64,000 bases of DNA from Cognatundibacterium aquatile (lineage in GTDB: Bacteria; Pseudomonadota; Gammaproteobacteria; Burkholderiales; Burkholderiaceae_D). Below the pieces are notes generated by a model. It had not been told where the DNA came from. It made no database searches and saw only the letters and a program-made list of their open reading frames with translations. A program made the translations under genes and the position numbers. Positions 22,279 to 31,164 of the stretch are shown in pieces. The DNA lies in contig NZ_JACOFT010000002.1 of NCBI RefSeq assembly GCF_014699135.1, positions 744,001 through 808,000 on the forward strand, given 5' to 3'. Each line of letters starts with the position of its first letter. The first letter of the stretch is position 1.

Positions 22279-22547
22279 GTGAACATGACTTAATTGATCG
22301 GCTGGCCGCGGCGCTGGCCGAACGCACCAAACCTGCAATCCCTATTTCTATTGATCTGTGGGACATCTCAACCATTGCGCAGTTTTTGAAACGAAACGAA
22401 GCAGTGGTACGGGAGCGCATTGCCTGCAAACCTGATTTTCCACCGGCAATTAGACTGCCCACGGAAAAAGGCAAAAAAGGTCACCCACTTTACAAGGCGA
22501 AAGACGTGATTCAGTGGGCCGAGAAATATACGGAAAAACGTGCTTAA
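22275..22547 (+). CDS. Putative excisionase / recombination directionality factor
   Basis: 90 residues beginning with an ATGA overlap. The C-terminal half (ISTIAQFLKRNEAVVRERIACKPDFPPAIRLPTEKGKKGHPLYKAKDVIQWAEKYTEK) is a winged-helix/AlpA-like DNA-binding domain of the type used by excisionases. It converges on the integrase and overlaps its 3' end by 4 bp. Position and fold support an Xis role; a plain transcription factor is the alternative. Confidence 0.65.
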   Translation: MSEHDLIDRLAAALAERTKPAIPISIDLWDISTIAQFLKRNEAVVRERIACKPDFPPAIRLPTEKGKKGHPLYKAKDVIQWAEKYTEKRA

Positions 22548-23566
22548 TCGAGTCTGGCAGCCATATCAGCTGCCGACTCGTTGTAATACACCTGCAGCAT
22601 CCTCAAATCCTTATGCCCCACCATACGCGCTAAGTCGAGAACATTCAGCTTCTTGGCCAGGCGCGTAATTGCTTCATGACGCGAATCATGAAACGTCAGA
22701 TCCTCGATGCAGCATGCCGCACAAACTTTACGAAATAACGTGCTCAGGCTATCCGCAGTAAGCATGAATACAGGCGATTCCGGCTCTTCATCACTTTGCA
22801 CCGGTAGATAACTGATCAACTCCAGCGCCCGCTTTGATAGCGGGACATCACGCTTACTTCCATTTTTTGTCATCGGAAGATGTGCTACGGCGCCGGAGAT
22901 ATGTGACGGGAGTAATCCGCATATCTCACCCTGACGCATGGCTGTCTCAATAGCAAACAGATAACAAACCGCCACGGCCTGCATTTTTTTCGAGATCGGC
23001 TCATCATTGAAATTGCAATACAAACAGATGCGCTCAATCTCATCTGCTGTTGGCCGCCTGTCCCGGTGTGCAGACTCCTTTGGCCGCCGGACATCTTTTG
23101 TCGGGCTTTCTACAATCCACTTCCATTCTTTCGCAGCAGTCGTCAGGACGTGTGACCATAAATTCAATATCCGATTGACGGTTGACCCGCTCACCGGTTT
23201 CACCTCTGGAGTGCCACGCATGCGCATATCGCGCCAGCGACCAATGACATCTGACGACATATCCGACAGCAACATATCCCCCAGCCGCTGACTATCCATC
23301 ACGAAATCACACAGCGCAGATAGGCGCAACGCCTCCCACCGGTGGCCACGCTTATGCCTGGACACATCAATCTCATACCGGCGGCAGGCATCTTCAAACG
23401 TTCTGCCAGCGATAACGCCAGTTGCCACCTGGTTGCGTAGCTCAGTTTCACGCTGAGCCGCCCACGCAGCTGCCTGCGCCTTTGTTGCATGCGTTGCAGA
23501 GTCACGCTGCCCCTTAATGCTAATCTGTACCCGCCAGCCATTCGCCGTTTTTGTAAAAGATGCCAC
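22544..23566 (-). CDS. Tyrosine integrase
   Basis: 340-residue site-specific recombinase with a GTG start. The N-terminal arm-binding domain (FTKTANGWRVQISIKGQRDSATHATKAQAAAWAAQRE) precedes a SAM-like core-binding region and the catalytic domain. The latter has the first Arg in AMRQGE (about residue 209), HDSRHE (about 292, His and Arg), GHKDL and the nucleophile in VYYNES (about 325). The gene lies 200 bp from the 3' end of tRNA-Leu(UAA), the predicted attachment site, and reads away from it. Confidence 0.96.
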   Translation of the reverse strand: MASFTKTANGWRVQISIKGQRDSATHATKAQAAAWAAQRETELRNQVATGVIAGRTFEDACRRYEIDVSRHKRGHRWEALRLSALCDFVMDSQRLGDMLLSDMSSDVIGRWRDMRMRGTPEVKPVSGSTVNRILNLWSHVLTTAAKEWKWIVESPTKDVRRPKESAHRDRRPTADEIERICLYCNFNDEPISKKMQAVAVCYLFAIETAMRQGEICGLLPSHISGAVAHLPMTKNGSKRDVPLSKRALELISYLPVQSDEEPESPVFMLTADSLSTLFRKVCAACCIEDLTFHDSRHEAITRLAKKLNVLDLARMVGHKDLRMLQVYYNESAADMAARLD

Positions 23567-23700
23567 AGACAGCCCCCGATGAAAAAAAACATTCGGCGCA
23601 TGATAATGCCGCGTGGGGAGTTTGTGGGGAAAATGTGGGGAGTTGAGAACAGAAAATTATGTTTTAAAGTGGGTATTTGCGGAATCACAAAAACATAAAA

Positions 23701-23742
23701 AAACCCCGCAAAGCCTTGCATTACTTAGCTTTGCGGGGTTTT
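23701..23742. terminator. Strong bidirectional terminator between integrase and tRNA-Leu
   Basis: Perfect 13-bp arms AAACCCCGCAAAG (23701-23713) and CTTTGCGGGGTTT (23729-23741), with A and T tracts on both sides. It would end the leftward tRNA transcript and keep it out of the integrase gene. As it lies on the prophage side of the tRNA, the prophage may have supplied it. Confidence 0.9.
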
Positions 23743-23766
23743 ATGTTTGTTTGTGTTCTAGTGAGT

Positions 23767-23793
23767 TGGTGCCCGAGGCCGGAATCGAACCGG
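23767..23793. other. Predicted prophage attachment site at the tRNA-Leu 3' end
   Basis: The integrase is adjacent to the 3' end of an intact tRNA gene, the usual target for tyrosine integrases. The core should lie within the T-arm or acceptor end (roughly 23767-23793). The duplicate that would define it is left of the window, so the exact core is unknown. Confidence 0.5.
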
Positions 23794-23859
23794 CACGCCC
23801 GCTATTAACGAAGCGGCGGATTTTAAGTCCGATGTGTCTACCTATTTCACCACTCGGGC
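23767..23859 (-). tRNA. tRNA-Leu (anticodon UAA)
   Basis: A class II tRNA with 7-bp acceptor stem GCCCGAG/CTCGGGC, anticodon loop CTTAAAA (anticodon TAA), a long variable arm and a T-arm with GTTCGATTC. The CCA end is encoded (23767-23769). Last gene of the tRNA operon and the prophage insertion site; the 3' end remains intact. Confidence 0.97.
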
Positions 23860-23929
23860 CCATCACTACAACATGCAGCCTAAGCTGCTTGCTCTGAAAA
23901 AAAAGCGCTTAACAGCGCTTTCTTAAAAC

Positions 23930-24003
23930 TGGAGGCGGGGGTCGGGATCGAACCGGCGTCTACGGCTTTGCAGGCCGCTGCATAACCACTTTGCTACCCC
24001 GCC
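23930..24003 (-). tRNA. tRNA-Cys (anticodon GCA)
   Basis: Acceptor stem GGCGGGG/CCCCGCC, anticodon loop CTGCAAA (GCA) and a T-arm GGTTCGATCC. The CCA is encoded at 23930-23932. Between tRNA-Gly and tRNA-Leu in the operon; a small hairpin with arms AAAGCGC/GCGCTTT at 23902-23921 lies 8 bp downstream. Confidence 0.97.
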
Positions 24004-24086
24004 AAGGGTGCTGTTTCAATCATAAAAACTGAAACGCGGCAAAACAACTTTAAGAAAAAAGGGAAGCTTTGCTTCCCTTCAGAATC

Positions 24087-24162
24087 TGGAGCGGGAAAAG
24101 AGTCTCGAACTCTCGACCTCAACCTTGGCAAGGTTGCGCTCTACCAACTGAGCTATTCCCGC
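24087..24162 (-). tRNA. tRNA-Gly (anticodon GCC), copy 3
   Basis: 76 nt including encoded CCA; acceptor GCGGGAA, loop CTTGCCA with anticodon GCC. Identical over its full length to the copies at 24198-24273 and 24307-24382. A hairpin GGGAAGC/GCTTCCC (24061-24077) follows it. Confidence 0.98.
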
Positions 24163-24197
24163 ATTTGCACTACAAATACATCAGGTACTAAAAAAAC

Positions 24198-24273
24198 TGG
24201 AGCGGGAAAAGAGTCTCGAACTCTCGACCTCAACCTTGGCAAGGTTGCGCTCTACCAACTGAGCTATTCCCGC
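24198..24273 (-). tRNA. tRNA-Gly (anticodon GCC), copy 2
   Basis: Same 76-nt sequence as the flanking copies with encoded CCA; separated from them by short AT-rich spacers of 35 and 33 bp. Confidence 0.98.
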
Positions 24274-24306
24274 ATTCGTACTACTATTTTTTTCGCTGAA
24301 AAAACT

Positions 24307-24382
24307 TGGAGCGGGAAAAGAGTCTCGAACTCTCGACCTCAACCTTGGCAAGGTTGCGCTCTACCAACTGAGCTATTCCCGC
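24307..24382 (-). tRNA. tRNA-Gly (anticodon GCC), copy 1
   Basis: First gene of the tRNA operon; same 76-nt sequence as the other two with encoded CCA. It starts about 18 bp downstream of a consensus promoter. Confidence 0.98.
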
Positions 24383-24399
24383 ATCAACGAAAGACCAGA

Positions 24400-24427
24400 A
24401 TTATATAGTATCCATGAATTCTGTCAA
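24400..24427 (-). promoter_or_regulatory. Consensus sigma-70 promoter of the tRNA operon
   Basis: On the minus strand TTGACA (24427-24422), a 16-bp spacer and TATAAT (24405-24400), matching the consensus at every position. Predicted to start near 24393 and drive Gly-Gly-Gly-Cys-Leu. Confidence 0.85.
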
Positions 24428-24432
24428 GCGAG

Positions 24433-25020
24433 CTAACTGAGTTTTTCAGTTGACTCTTTAATCAGAGGCCATGCTTTTCGCAAATAATAAAACATAGACC
24501 ATACCGTCAATACTGCGGCAATAAGCAACAACCAGGATCCGGTCAAACCGCTGTCAATATAATTAAATAAAACAAAATTCGGGCTCAGAAGCAGAGGTAT
24601 CGCCATCATTTGTGCCGCCGTTTTAATTTTGCCAATCGAACTGACGGCAACCGACTTTGACGCACCGATCAGCGCCATCCATTCACGCAAGGCAGAGATG
24701 GTAATTTCACGACCAATAATAACGAATGCAACAACGGCGTTAACACGGTCAAATTCCACCAACACAAGCAATGCACCGGCAACCATTAACTTGTCAGCGA
24801 CCGGGTCAAGGAAGGCGCCGAACGAAGATGTCTGATTCCAGCGGCGCGCGAGAAAACCATCAAACCAATCTGTCACCGCTGCGATAATAAAGACAAGGCT
24901 GGATGCGACACCTTTTTCAAAAGGACTCAACCATGTATCAGGCAAATAAAATACGCCGACCACCAACGGAATCAGAGCGACACGTAACCAGGTCAACAAA
25001 ATAGGAAAATTAAATGGCAT
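24433..25020 (-). CDS. pgsA: CDP-diacylglycerol-glycerol-3-phosphate phosphatidyltransferase
   Basis: 195-residue inner-membrane enzyme that makes phosphatidylglycerophosphate, the first step to phosphatidylglycerol and cardiolipin. The CDP-alcohol phosphatidyltransferase signature is [25 protein letters not shown] (DGxxARxxxxxxxxGxxxDxxxD). Several hydrophobic helices follow. It lies directly upstream of the tRNA operon, a frequent Burkholderiales arrangement, and downstream of uvrC. Confidence 0.97.
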   Translation of the reverse strand: MPFNFPILLTWLRVALIPLVVGVFYLPDTWLSPFEKGVASSLVFIIAAVTDWFDGFLARRWNQTSSFGAFLDPVADKLMVAGALLVLVEFDRVNAVVAFVIIGREITISALREWMALIGASKSVAVSSIGKIKTAAQMMAIPLLLSPNFVLFNYIDSGLTGSWLLLIAAVLTVWSMFYYLRKAWPLIKESTEKLS

Positions 25021-25058
25021 AAGTTTTTATTCAGATTATTTCCGGTAATTATATTGGG

Positions 25059-26933
25059 CTAACGCAATCGCTTGTAAATTTCTTCTGCCAACTGCCGGGA
25101 TATACCTTCAACGCTCGCCAGCTCTTCAACGCTGGCATCACTGACTCCCTTCAAGCCACCAAAGCGCACCAATAATTTTTGTCTGCGCTTTGGCCCCACT
25201 CCCTCAATCTCTTCTAATTGCGATGCCTGTCTGGATTTATCGCGCTTTGCCCGCATACCCGTAATAGCAAAGCGATGCGCCTCATCACGAATCTGCGCAA
25301 TCAGCATCAAAGCGGCGGACTCTTTTCCCAATTCTTTTTGTTCACGCCCATCAACAAATACCAAAGTTTCGAGGCCAACCTTACGCCCCTCGCCTTTGGC
25401 AACTCCCACAATCCTGCTGGTATCCAAGCCAAGTTCGACAAAAACCTGGCGCGCCATCTCCACCTGCCCCTTGCCGCCATCAATCAAAACAACATCTGGT
25501 AAGGTCCGCACGCTTTCGTCCTGATCACTGACAATTTTTTCATAACGACGGAACAATACCTGCCGCATAGCCGCGTAATCATCGCCTGGCGTAATGTCTT
25601 TGATGTTGTAGCGCCTGTATTCTCCACTTTGCATTGCATGGTGATGAAATACTACGCATGAAGCCTGAGTCGCCTCCCCCTGCGTATGGCTGATGTCAAA
25701 ACACTCGATTCGCAACTGCTCCGGATTGTCGATATCCAGATCAAGAACCGCCGCCAGCGCCAGCGTCCGTGCTTGCTGCGAGCCTTGCTCAAACAGTAGT
25801 CTGGTTAATGCCAAAGCGGCACCCTTCACTGCCATTTCAAGCCAGATACGCCGCTGTTCCTGAGGTTGAAAAGATAAATGAATTTTGTGTCCACACTGTT
25901 CGGCAAGTGCCAGCATCAGATCTGGCTCATCCAACTCGACATTCATCACAATCGTTGAAGGAATGAACTGATCAACATAATGCTGTGCAAGAAAAGCAGC
26001 GACGATTTCCTGCTCAATCGAATCTTCTGCAGTCGATCTGACATCATCCACATGACTGGGGAAATAGGCCCTGTCGCCAAGATGCCGCCCGCCCCGCACC
26101 ATCGCCAGGTTCACGCAAGCTCGCCCCCCCTCGACAATCACGGCCACAATATCAACATCCGCATTGCCAGTGGTTTCCATGCTTTGCTGATGCAATACCT
26201 TAGACAAGGCTGACATTTGATTACGGACGAATGCTGCTTGCTCGAATTTCAGTTCGGAGGAAAAAGCCAGCATTTTTTTCTCCAACGTCTGCATGACTTC
26301 TAATTGCCGTCCACGTAAAAAATCGGCAGCATTTTTAACATCCAATAGGTAATCGTCAGGCGTAATAAAGTCAACACAAGGAGCACTGCAACGCTGAATC
26401 TGATGCAATAGACAAGGCCTGGTACGATTCGCAAATACACTATCCTCGCAACTGCGCAACAAGAACACTTTCTGCAGGATTTGCATCGATTCCTTGACCG
26501 CCCACCCGGATGGAAAGGGACCAAAATACTGGTTTTTTTTATCGATAGCGCCGCGATAGTAGGTCATTCGCGGCGTCTTTTCTGAAGTAATTTTCAGGTA
26601 AGGATAAGACTTATCGTCCCGAAATAAAATATTGTAGCGAGGCCGCAAAGCTTTGATCAGGTTATTTTCCAGAATCAGGGCTTCTGCTTCACTGCGTGTC
26701 ACCGTCGTTTCCAGCCTGACGATTTTTGCCACCATCATAGCGATGCGTGGACTCGACAGGGTCTTTTGAAAATAACTGTTGACGCGCTTCTTCAGATCAC
26801 GCGCCTTACCGACATACAAAACCTGCCCCTGCTCATCAAAGTAACGATACACCCCGGGCAAATGAGGAAGCTTCGATACCGTTTCTAAAACAGACTGACG
26901 AACATCACTCGCCGGAGATTGATTTGTATCCAT
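25059..26933 (-). CDS. uvrC: Excinuclease ABC subunit C
   Basis: 624-residue nucleotide excision repair nuclease. The N-terminal GIY-YIG domain ([31 protein letters not shown]) makes the 3' cut. The UVR region (about 210-245: [28 protein letters not shown]) binds UvrB, and the RNase H-like domain ([21 protein letters not shown]...[13 protein letters not shown]) makes the 5' cut. Two helix-hairpin-helix motifs end the protein ([17 protein letters not shown]...[13 protein letters not shown]). Starts in a TGATG overlap with acpS. No SOS box is obvious upstream. Confidence 0.98.
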   Translation of the reverse strand: MDTNQSPASDVRQSVLETVSKLPHLPGVYRYFDEQGQVLYVGKARDLKKRVNSYFQKTLSSPRIAMMVAKIVRLETTVTRSEAEALILENNLIKALRPRYNILFRDDKSYPYLKITSEKTPRMTYYRGAIDKKNQYFGPFPSGWAVKESMQILQKVFLLRSCEDSVFANRTRPCLLHQIQRCSAPCVDFITPDDYLLDVKNAADFLRGRQLEVMQTLEKKMLAFSSELKFEQAAFVRNQMSALSKVLHQQSMETTGNADVDIVAVIVEGGRACVNLAMVRGGRHLGDRAYFPSHVDDVRSTAEDSIEQEIVAAFLAQHYVDQFIPSTIVMNVELDEPDLMLALAEQCGHKIHLSFQPQEQRRIWLEMAVKGAALALTRLLFEQGSQQARTLALAAVLDLDIDNPEQLRIECFDISHTQGEATQASCVVFHHHAMQSGEYRRYNIKDITPGDDYAAMRQVLFRRYEKIVSDQDESVRTLPDVVLIDGGKGQVEMARQVFVELGLDTSRIVGVAKGEGRKVGLETLVFVDGREQKELGKESAALMLIAQIRDEAHRFAITGMRAKRDKSRQASQLEEIEGVGPKRRQKLLVRFGGLKGVSDASVEELASVEGISRQLAEEIYKRLR

Positions 26934-27340
26934 CAGATATCAGTACCGGATTTTTTTTCCACAATCACAAAGGCCAAAACGTGATCAGCTTCGTCGCTAA
27001 GGGAAATATGGGACGTCAGGCAACGTGACGCCATCCATTCATACAAGGTGCCAGTCAGCCTCACAACAGGCTTTCCGTCATCGTCGTTCAGCGTTTGCAT
27101 GTTATGCAAGGTCATAGGTGCTGTTATACCCGTACCAATCGCCTTTGAAAATGCCTCCTTCGCGGCAAATCTGGTCGCCAGATAGCGCGTACCACGTAGC
27201 AAATTTTGCTCTCGTCGCTGAAAAAAAATACGCAACTCATCTTCCCCCAGAATTTTTCTGGCAAACCGCTCGCCACTTCTGACCAGCGCATGTTCAATAC
27301 GGGCAAGTTGAACGATATCAGTGCCGATGCCATAAATCAT
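26933..27340 (-). CDS. acpS: Holo-(acyl-carrier-protein) synthase
   Basis: 135 residues that transfer 4'-phosphopantetheine from CoA to the acyl carrier protein. Motifs are [13 protein letters not shown] at the N-terminus (metal-binding Asp), then [21 protein letters not shown] (catalytic Glu/Lys) and a final [16 protein letters not shown]. Overlaps uvrC by 1 bp and lies 1 bp from the pdxJ-like gene, which places it in the recO-pdxJ-acpS operon. Confidence 0.97.
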   Translation of the reverse strand: MIYGIGTDIVQLARIEHALVRSGERFARKILGEDELRIFFQRREQNLLRGTRYLATRFAAKEAFSKAIGTGITAPMTLHNMQTLNDDDGKPVVRLTGTLYEWMASRCLTSHISLSDEADHVLAFVIVEKKSGTDI

Positions 27341-27341
27341 C

Positions 27342-28103
27342 TCAAGCCCTCTGCGTTAACCCTGAGCGGACTAAAATCGCTTTCACCTCTTTCACCGCGA
27401 CATTCCATCCCACTGACAGAGTCCGGGCAAAAATTGCATCGGCGGTATTAATTTGCGTAACGTCCGATAATGAGGCAAGAGCCACAATATTTTTGTAGTT
27501 AAAGTTGCCACTGAGCTGCACCGATAAGCCTTGCCGAATACTTTCAATAGCCATCGCTTGCAACTCACTCAACGCCTGCTGGCGCATCGCATTATTGTCT
27601 GCCTGAACATAGTGCTCAGCACTGAGCACTATCGCGTTCGCACCAGATTCAGCACATGCCTGAATCTGTTCTGGTTTTGGCCTGACAAATAGGGATGAGC
27701 GATGCCCGTTACGATGCAATTGACTGACAAACGACTGTAATAGCAAAAAATCCTCAACAACATCCACTGGCACGAATCGCTCATCTGATCCGCCATCTGC
27801 TGCAACCAGACATACATTCGCAGGACGAATTTCAGACACGATATCCAGTGTTTGCGCAGTCGCCGTTGCGTTGATTTTCAAACGCCCAATAAACTGCTGC
27901 GACATGGTTTGCATCAACGCTTGCCGGACGTTTGCATTTTTCGCTGACAAATAAATAGATAATCCATCTGCACCAGCTTCCTCTGCAGTAATCGCAAATG
28001 CGAGTGGGTCAAGAGGACTGTCTTCGCAGCCGTCCAGAAAACTGAGCAGTGGATCAAGACTGACTTCAAGCAAGGTAGATTGTTGATGTGAATGAACGTT
28101 CAT
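27342..28103 (-). CDS. PdxJ-like protein lacking the expected active-site residues
   Basis: 253 residues in the pdxJ place of the recO-pdxJ-acpS operon. It keeps the TIM-barrel skeleton of pyridoxine 5'-phosphate synthase (DPLAFAITAEEAGADGLSIYL, then IRPANVCLVAADGG and NYKNIVALASLSDVTQINTADAIFARTLSVGWNVAVKEVKAILVRSG). Residues I know from PdxJ are replaced: NIDH is SLDP (15-18), HLREDR is YLSAKN (51-56), the Glu of NLEMA is Asn 78, the AGHG His is Asn 200 and the NIGH His is Asp 222. It is unlikely to make pyridoxine phosphate. It may be a non-catalytic paralogue or have a new substrate. Confidence 0.75.
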   Translation of the reverse strand: MNVHSHQQSTLLEVSLDPLLSFLDGCEDSPLDPLAFAITAEEAGADGLSIYLSAKNANVRQALMQTMSQQFIGRLKINATATAQTLDIVSEIRPANVCLVAADGGSDERFVPVDVVEDFLLLQSFVSQLHRNGHRSSLFVRPKPEQIQACAESGANAIVLSAEHYVQADNNAMRQQALSELQAMAIESIRQGLSVQLSGNFNYKNIVALASLSDVTQINTADAIFARTLSVGWNVAVKEVKAILVRSGLTQRA

Positions 28104-28942
28104 AAATTTTGCAAATCGATCAAAATCTGCCTGGTATTTAGAGATGCGCCATGCAAGTGGTGTCCGAGCAAAAAACGCATCAACATCTTACTTTGAAATT
28201 GCGTGACCGTATCAGCATAATCTGCTTGCTCCATATCCAATAAGGTTTTACCACTGACAATGGGAATATGATCTGATGTAGTCGCAATCCGTGTGCCGAC
28301 CTCAGGATCGACAACGTAATTCAACGCTGCATCCACTTTACTTCTGGAAAACGTGCAAAACGTCAGATCGCCCAACAAACCCGACTCTCGCAACAGCGCC
28401 AGTTCAAACTGACGCAAAACGGTCGGTGCAGGCTCATCATGAGCCAATAAATTCAGTGTACTTATATATTGTTCAAACAGTGCAGTATGCGGCTCATCAC
28501 GCACCAAAAATTTAACCAACAACTCATTGAGGTAAAACCCGCACAGTAACGCTGATCGCTCGAGCGGCAGCATACCACCGACCCAGTCAGCCCCGGTAAG
28601 TATCGGGATTTCGGACTTCCCAGTCCATCCCAACTGCAAAGGCTGGAAGGTCTGCAACACGCTGCGCAACTGAGAATGCGGTCGCTTAGCCCCCTTGGCT
28701 ACAAGAGCAATACGACCATAATCGCGTGTGAATATCTCTACGATCAGGCTGGTTTCTTTATACGGCCAGGAGTGCAATACAAAACCAGGCTGGTGAAGTA
28801 TTTTTCGCTCGCGTGGCAATACTCCGGCAGCCATCGTCTGGGATTTTTTTTTTGATTGAGCCGGAACCGGATCAATAGCAGTGGCGACCTTATTAAAAGC
28901 ATCGCCATGCTGAGTTAAAACGACTGTATGAACATCAGTCAT
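28100..28942 (-). CDS. recO: DNA repair protein RecO
   Basis: 280 residues; helps load RecA on SSB-coated DNA in gap repair. The conserved core starts at HQPGFVLHSWPYKETSLIVEIFTRDYGRIALVAKGAKRPHSQLRSVLQTFQPL (OB fold), followed by the helical part (FYLNELLVKFLVRDEPHTALFEQY) and GLLGDLTFCTF. About 50 extra residues precede the core; the Met at 28834 is an alternative start, but neither has a clear ribosome-binding site. Overlaps pdxJ by 4 bp (ATGA) and lies 8 bp after era. Confidence 0.92.
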   Translation of the reverse strand: MTDVHTVVLTQHGDAFNKVATAIDPVPAQSKKKSQTMAAGVLPRERKILHQPGFVLHSWPYKETSLIVEIFTRDYGRIALVAKGAKRPHSQLRSVLQTFQPLQLGWTGKSEIPILTGADWVGGMLPLERSALLCGFYLNELLVKFLVRDEPHTALFEQYISTLNLLAHDEPAPTVLRQFELALLRESGLLGDLTFCTFSRSKVDAALNYVVDPEVGTRIATTSDHIPIVSGKTLLDMEQADYADTVTQFQSKMLMRFLLGHHLHGASLNTRQILIDLQNL

Positions 28943-28950
28943 GCAACGAA

Positions 28951-29853
28951 CTATTCGTAACCGTAGGCTCTTAAACCTGCTTCGTTATCCGCCCATCCAG
29001 ATTTTACTTTGACCCAGATTTCGAGATAAACAGGACCGCCGAAAAGCTTCTCCATATCGACACGAGATTGCGTGGATATATCCTTCAGACGCGCACCTTT
29101 GTTACCAATTACCATCGATTTATGCCCATCACGATCGACCAATATGGCGACAAAAATCCGGCGTAAATTTCCTTCCTGCTCAAATTTTTCAATCAGCACA
29201 GTGCTTGTATACGGCAGCTCATCGCCGACAAAACGGAATAATTTTTCGCGGACAATTTCTGTGGCAAGAAATTTTTCACTGCGGTCAGTAATATCATCTT
29301 CCGCAAACATCGGCGGATTCAGTGGCAAATATTTTCTTGTTTCACCTTCCAGATTTTCAAGCTGGAAACGCAAAGTCGCAGAAACCGGAACAATCGCAGC
29401 AAATGGAAACAATGCGGCAACCTTCTGTGCAAACGGCATCATGACCGCTTTATCTTTAATGCGATCAGATTTATTAATCACCAGAATGCAAGGCACATTT
29501 TTTGGCAATAAATCGATCACTTGCTGATCGGCAGGGCCAAAAGTGCCAGCCTCGACCAAAAATAAAATCACGTCCGCCGCTGTCAGCGTTGTCGTCACGG
29601 TTCTGTTCAGTGTGCGGTTTAAAGCATTTGAATGACGTGTCTGAAAACCCGGTGTATCAACGTACACAAACTGCGTATTGTCTTTGGTTTGTATTCCGGT
29701 AATACGATGACGGGTAGTCTGAGCCTTACGAGAAGTAATACTGACTTTTGCCCCAATCAACGCATTCATCAAGGTCGATTTACCTACGTTAGGACGACCG
29801 ACAATAGCAATATACCCACAGCGAAAATCAGGGTTATCAATTAATTCATTCAT
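28951..29853 (-). CDS. era: GTPase Era
   Basis: 300-residue 30S-assembly GTPase that binds the 3' end of 16S rRNA. G1 [11 protein letters not shown]2 region [15 protein letters not shown]3 DTPGF and G4 NKSD are all present, followed by a C-terminal KH domain ([38 protein letters not shown]). Follows rnc by 7 bp in the usual rnc-era-recO order. Confidence 0.98.
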   Translation of the reverse strand: MNELIDNPDFRCGYIAIVGRPNVGKSTLMNALIGAKVSITSRKAQTTRHRITGIQTKDNTQFVYVDTPGFQTRHSNALNRTLNRTVTTTLTAADVILFLVEAGTFGPADQQVIDLLPKNVPCILVINKSDRIKDKAVMMPFAQKVAALFPFAAIVPVSATLRFQLENLEGETRKYLPLNPPMFAEDDITDRSEKFLATEIVREKLFRFVGDELPYTSTVLIEKFEQEGNLRRIFVAILVDRDGHKSMVIGNKGARLKDISTQSRVDMEKLFGGPVYLEIWVKVKSGWADNEAGLRAYGYE

Positions 29854-29860
29854 AGAGTGC

Positions 29861-30727
29861 TCATGCTGTTTTTGGGTGTTGATTGGAATCTCCGTCTGCC
29901 TCAGGCAGGCTCATCGAAGCAGAGTCAGATATATCTTGTTTAGTCTCAGGCAAGTCTGTAAGTAATGGTGTGCTATCAAGTTGCGCCGTCGCTATTCCTG
30001 CCAGTTTCAATTGCGCCGCTCTCGGTTTAGATTTCCGCGCGCCAGGTGTTTTTGCTAACGCCAACATTGCCGCCTCAAGGGCAAGTTTAGCAGCGGCCTG
30101 CTCACCAGCACGGCGACTACCACCAGTGCCAAAAACCTGAATATCCAGTTTAGGAACCAGACAGGCAATCTCAAACTCTTGATTGTGCGCAGCTCCGTGA
30201 GTGGCAACAACATTGTACTGAGGCAAAGCGATTTTTTTACTCTGCAAAAATTCCTGCAGCAAAGTCTTAGCGTCCTTACCCAAGGTTGTCGGATCAATCG
30301 CAATCATTACCGGTGCATAGAGGGAGCGAATCACCTCTTTCGCTGCATCAAAACCAGAATCAAGAAAAATTGCTCCGAACAACGCCTCCAAAGCATCCGC
30401 AAGAATGGATGGGCGACGAAAACCGCCGGACTTTAGTTCGCCCTCACCCAATCTTAAAAATTGGGATAATTCTATTCTTTGTGCGATTTCATAAAGCGAC
30501 TGCTGCTTGACCAGATTGGCACGAACACGCGATAAGTCACCCTCATCAATATCCGAGAAACTTTCAAACAACAACGATGCGACAACACAATTCAAAATGG
30601 AGTCGCCAAGAAATTCTAATCGCTCATTATGTAAAACGCTGTGACTGCGATGCGTCAAAGCCTGCTGCAATAAAGCCGGATTACAAAACTGGTATCCCAG
30701 CCTTTTTTGCAATAGTTGAAGATTCAT
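29861..30727 (-). CDS. rnc: Ribonuclease III
   Basis: 288 residues; processes rRNA precursors and cleaves double-stranded RNA. The catalytic signature is [13 protein letters not shown] with a second acidic site [16 protein letters not shown] dsRNA-binding domain follows ([40 protein letters not shown]...[21 protein letters not shown] type). About 60 additional residues at the C-terminus are Ser/Ala/Lys/Asp-rich and probably disordered, longer than in E. coli. Confidence 0.97.
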   Translation of the reverse strand: MNLQLLQKRLGYQFCNPALLQQALTHRSHSVLHNERLEFLGDSILNCVVASLLFESFSDIDEGDLSRVRANLVKQQSLYEIAQRIELSQFLRLGEGELKSGGFRRPSILADALEALFGAIFLDSGFDAAKEVIRSLYAPVMIAIDPTTLGKDAKTLLQEFLQSKKIALPQYNVVATHGAAHNQEFEIACLVPKLDIQVFGTGGSRRAGEQAAAKLALEAAMLALAKTPGARKSKPRAAQLKLAGIATAQLDSTPLLTDLPETKQDISDSASMSLPEADGDSNQHPKTA

Positions 30728-30738
30728 ACGTGTTCTGC

Positions 30739-31134
30739 TTATTCTGGCTTTTTAGCGGAGACGCCACTTTTTGCCGTTGTACCTTCATATTCCAGCAATA
30801 ATGTTGCTGGGCCAAACAAAGGGATTTTTTTCTGGTAGGAGAAACTCACTTCAATATTCCCATTATCCCGGGTAATCATTAGATCCTTGCCCGCGATTGA
30901 AGTAATGTAGCCAACTTCTGCCTGTTTATCAAAAGCATTCTGGATCTCATTAACAGTCATTCCACCTGTTTTAGCAACACCTATCGCTTTTCTTATCGAT
31001 GTGTACTCAATTACTGTTGGCACTACTTTCATTGCCAGCATCGCAATCAATACAATCACACCCAGAGATAAAATGAGCCCTATCAAAGAAATACCATGCT
31101 GCGACTTTAAAGAAAAACGTTGAGCTGTTTGCAT
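30739..31134 (-). CDS. DUF4845 single-pass membrane protein
   Basis: 131 residues of the DUF4845 family, regularly found between lepB and rnc in betaproteobacteria and pseudomonads. After a short cytoplasmic start there is a membrane helix ([26 protein letters not shown]), then the conserved [37 protein letters not shown] and a beta-rich end. The function is unknown; its constant neighbours suggest a link to signal peptidase or secretion. Confidence 0.9.
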   Translation of the reverse strand: MQTAQRFSLKSQHGISLIGLILSLGVIVLIAMLAMKVVPTVIEYTSIRKAIGVAKTGGMTVNEIQNAFDKQAEVGYITSIAGKDLMITRDNGNIEVSFSYQKKIPLFGPATLLLEYEGTTAKSGVSAKKPE

Positions 31135-31164
31135 AATTTCTCTTTCTTTACATATCCAGTTATT

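Larger units (their letters stand above)
1..23766. mobile_element. Integrated HK97-like siphophage (prophage), right part
   Basis: A continuous set of phage modules runs from the left edge to the 3' end of tRNA-Leu(UAA): head and packaging, Q-like late regulator, replication, immunity, accessory genes, ParB, putative excisionase and integrase. The integrase is the outermost gene and lies directly beside the tRNA, so this edge is one attachment end. The other attachment end, most tail genes and any lysis genes are not in the window. Head, packaging, replication, immunity and integration genes all look intact, so the element may be functional, but that cannot be decided from this part alone. 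Confidence 0.95.

Noticed and set aside
24087-24382. Three regularly spaced identical 76-bp repeats, CRISPR-like at first sight
   Set aside because: They are three tRNA-Gly genes; the spacers are short, AT-rich and not spacer-like.
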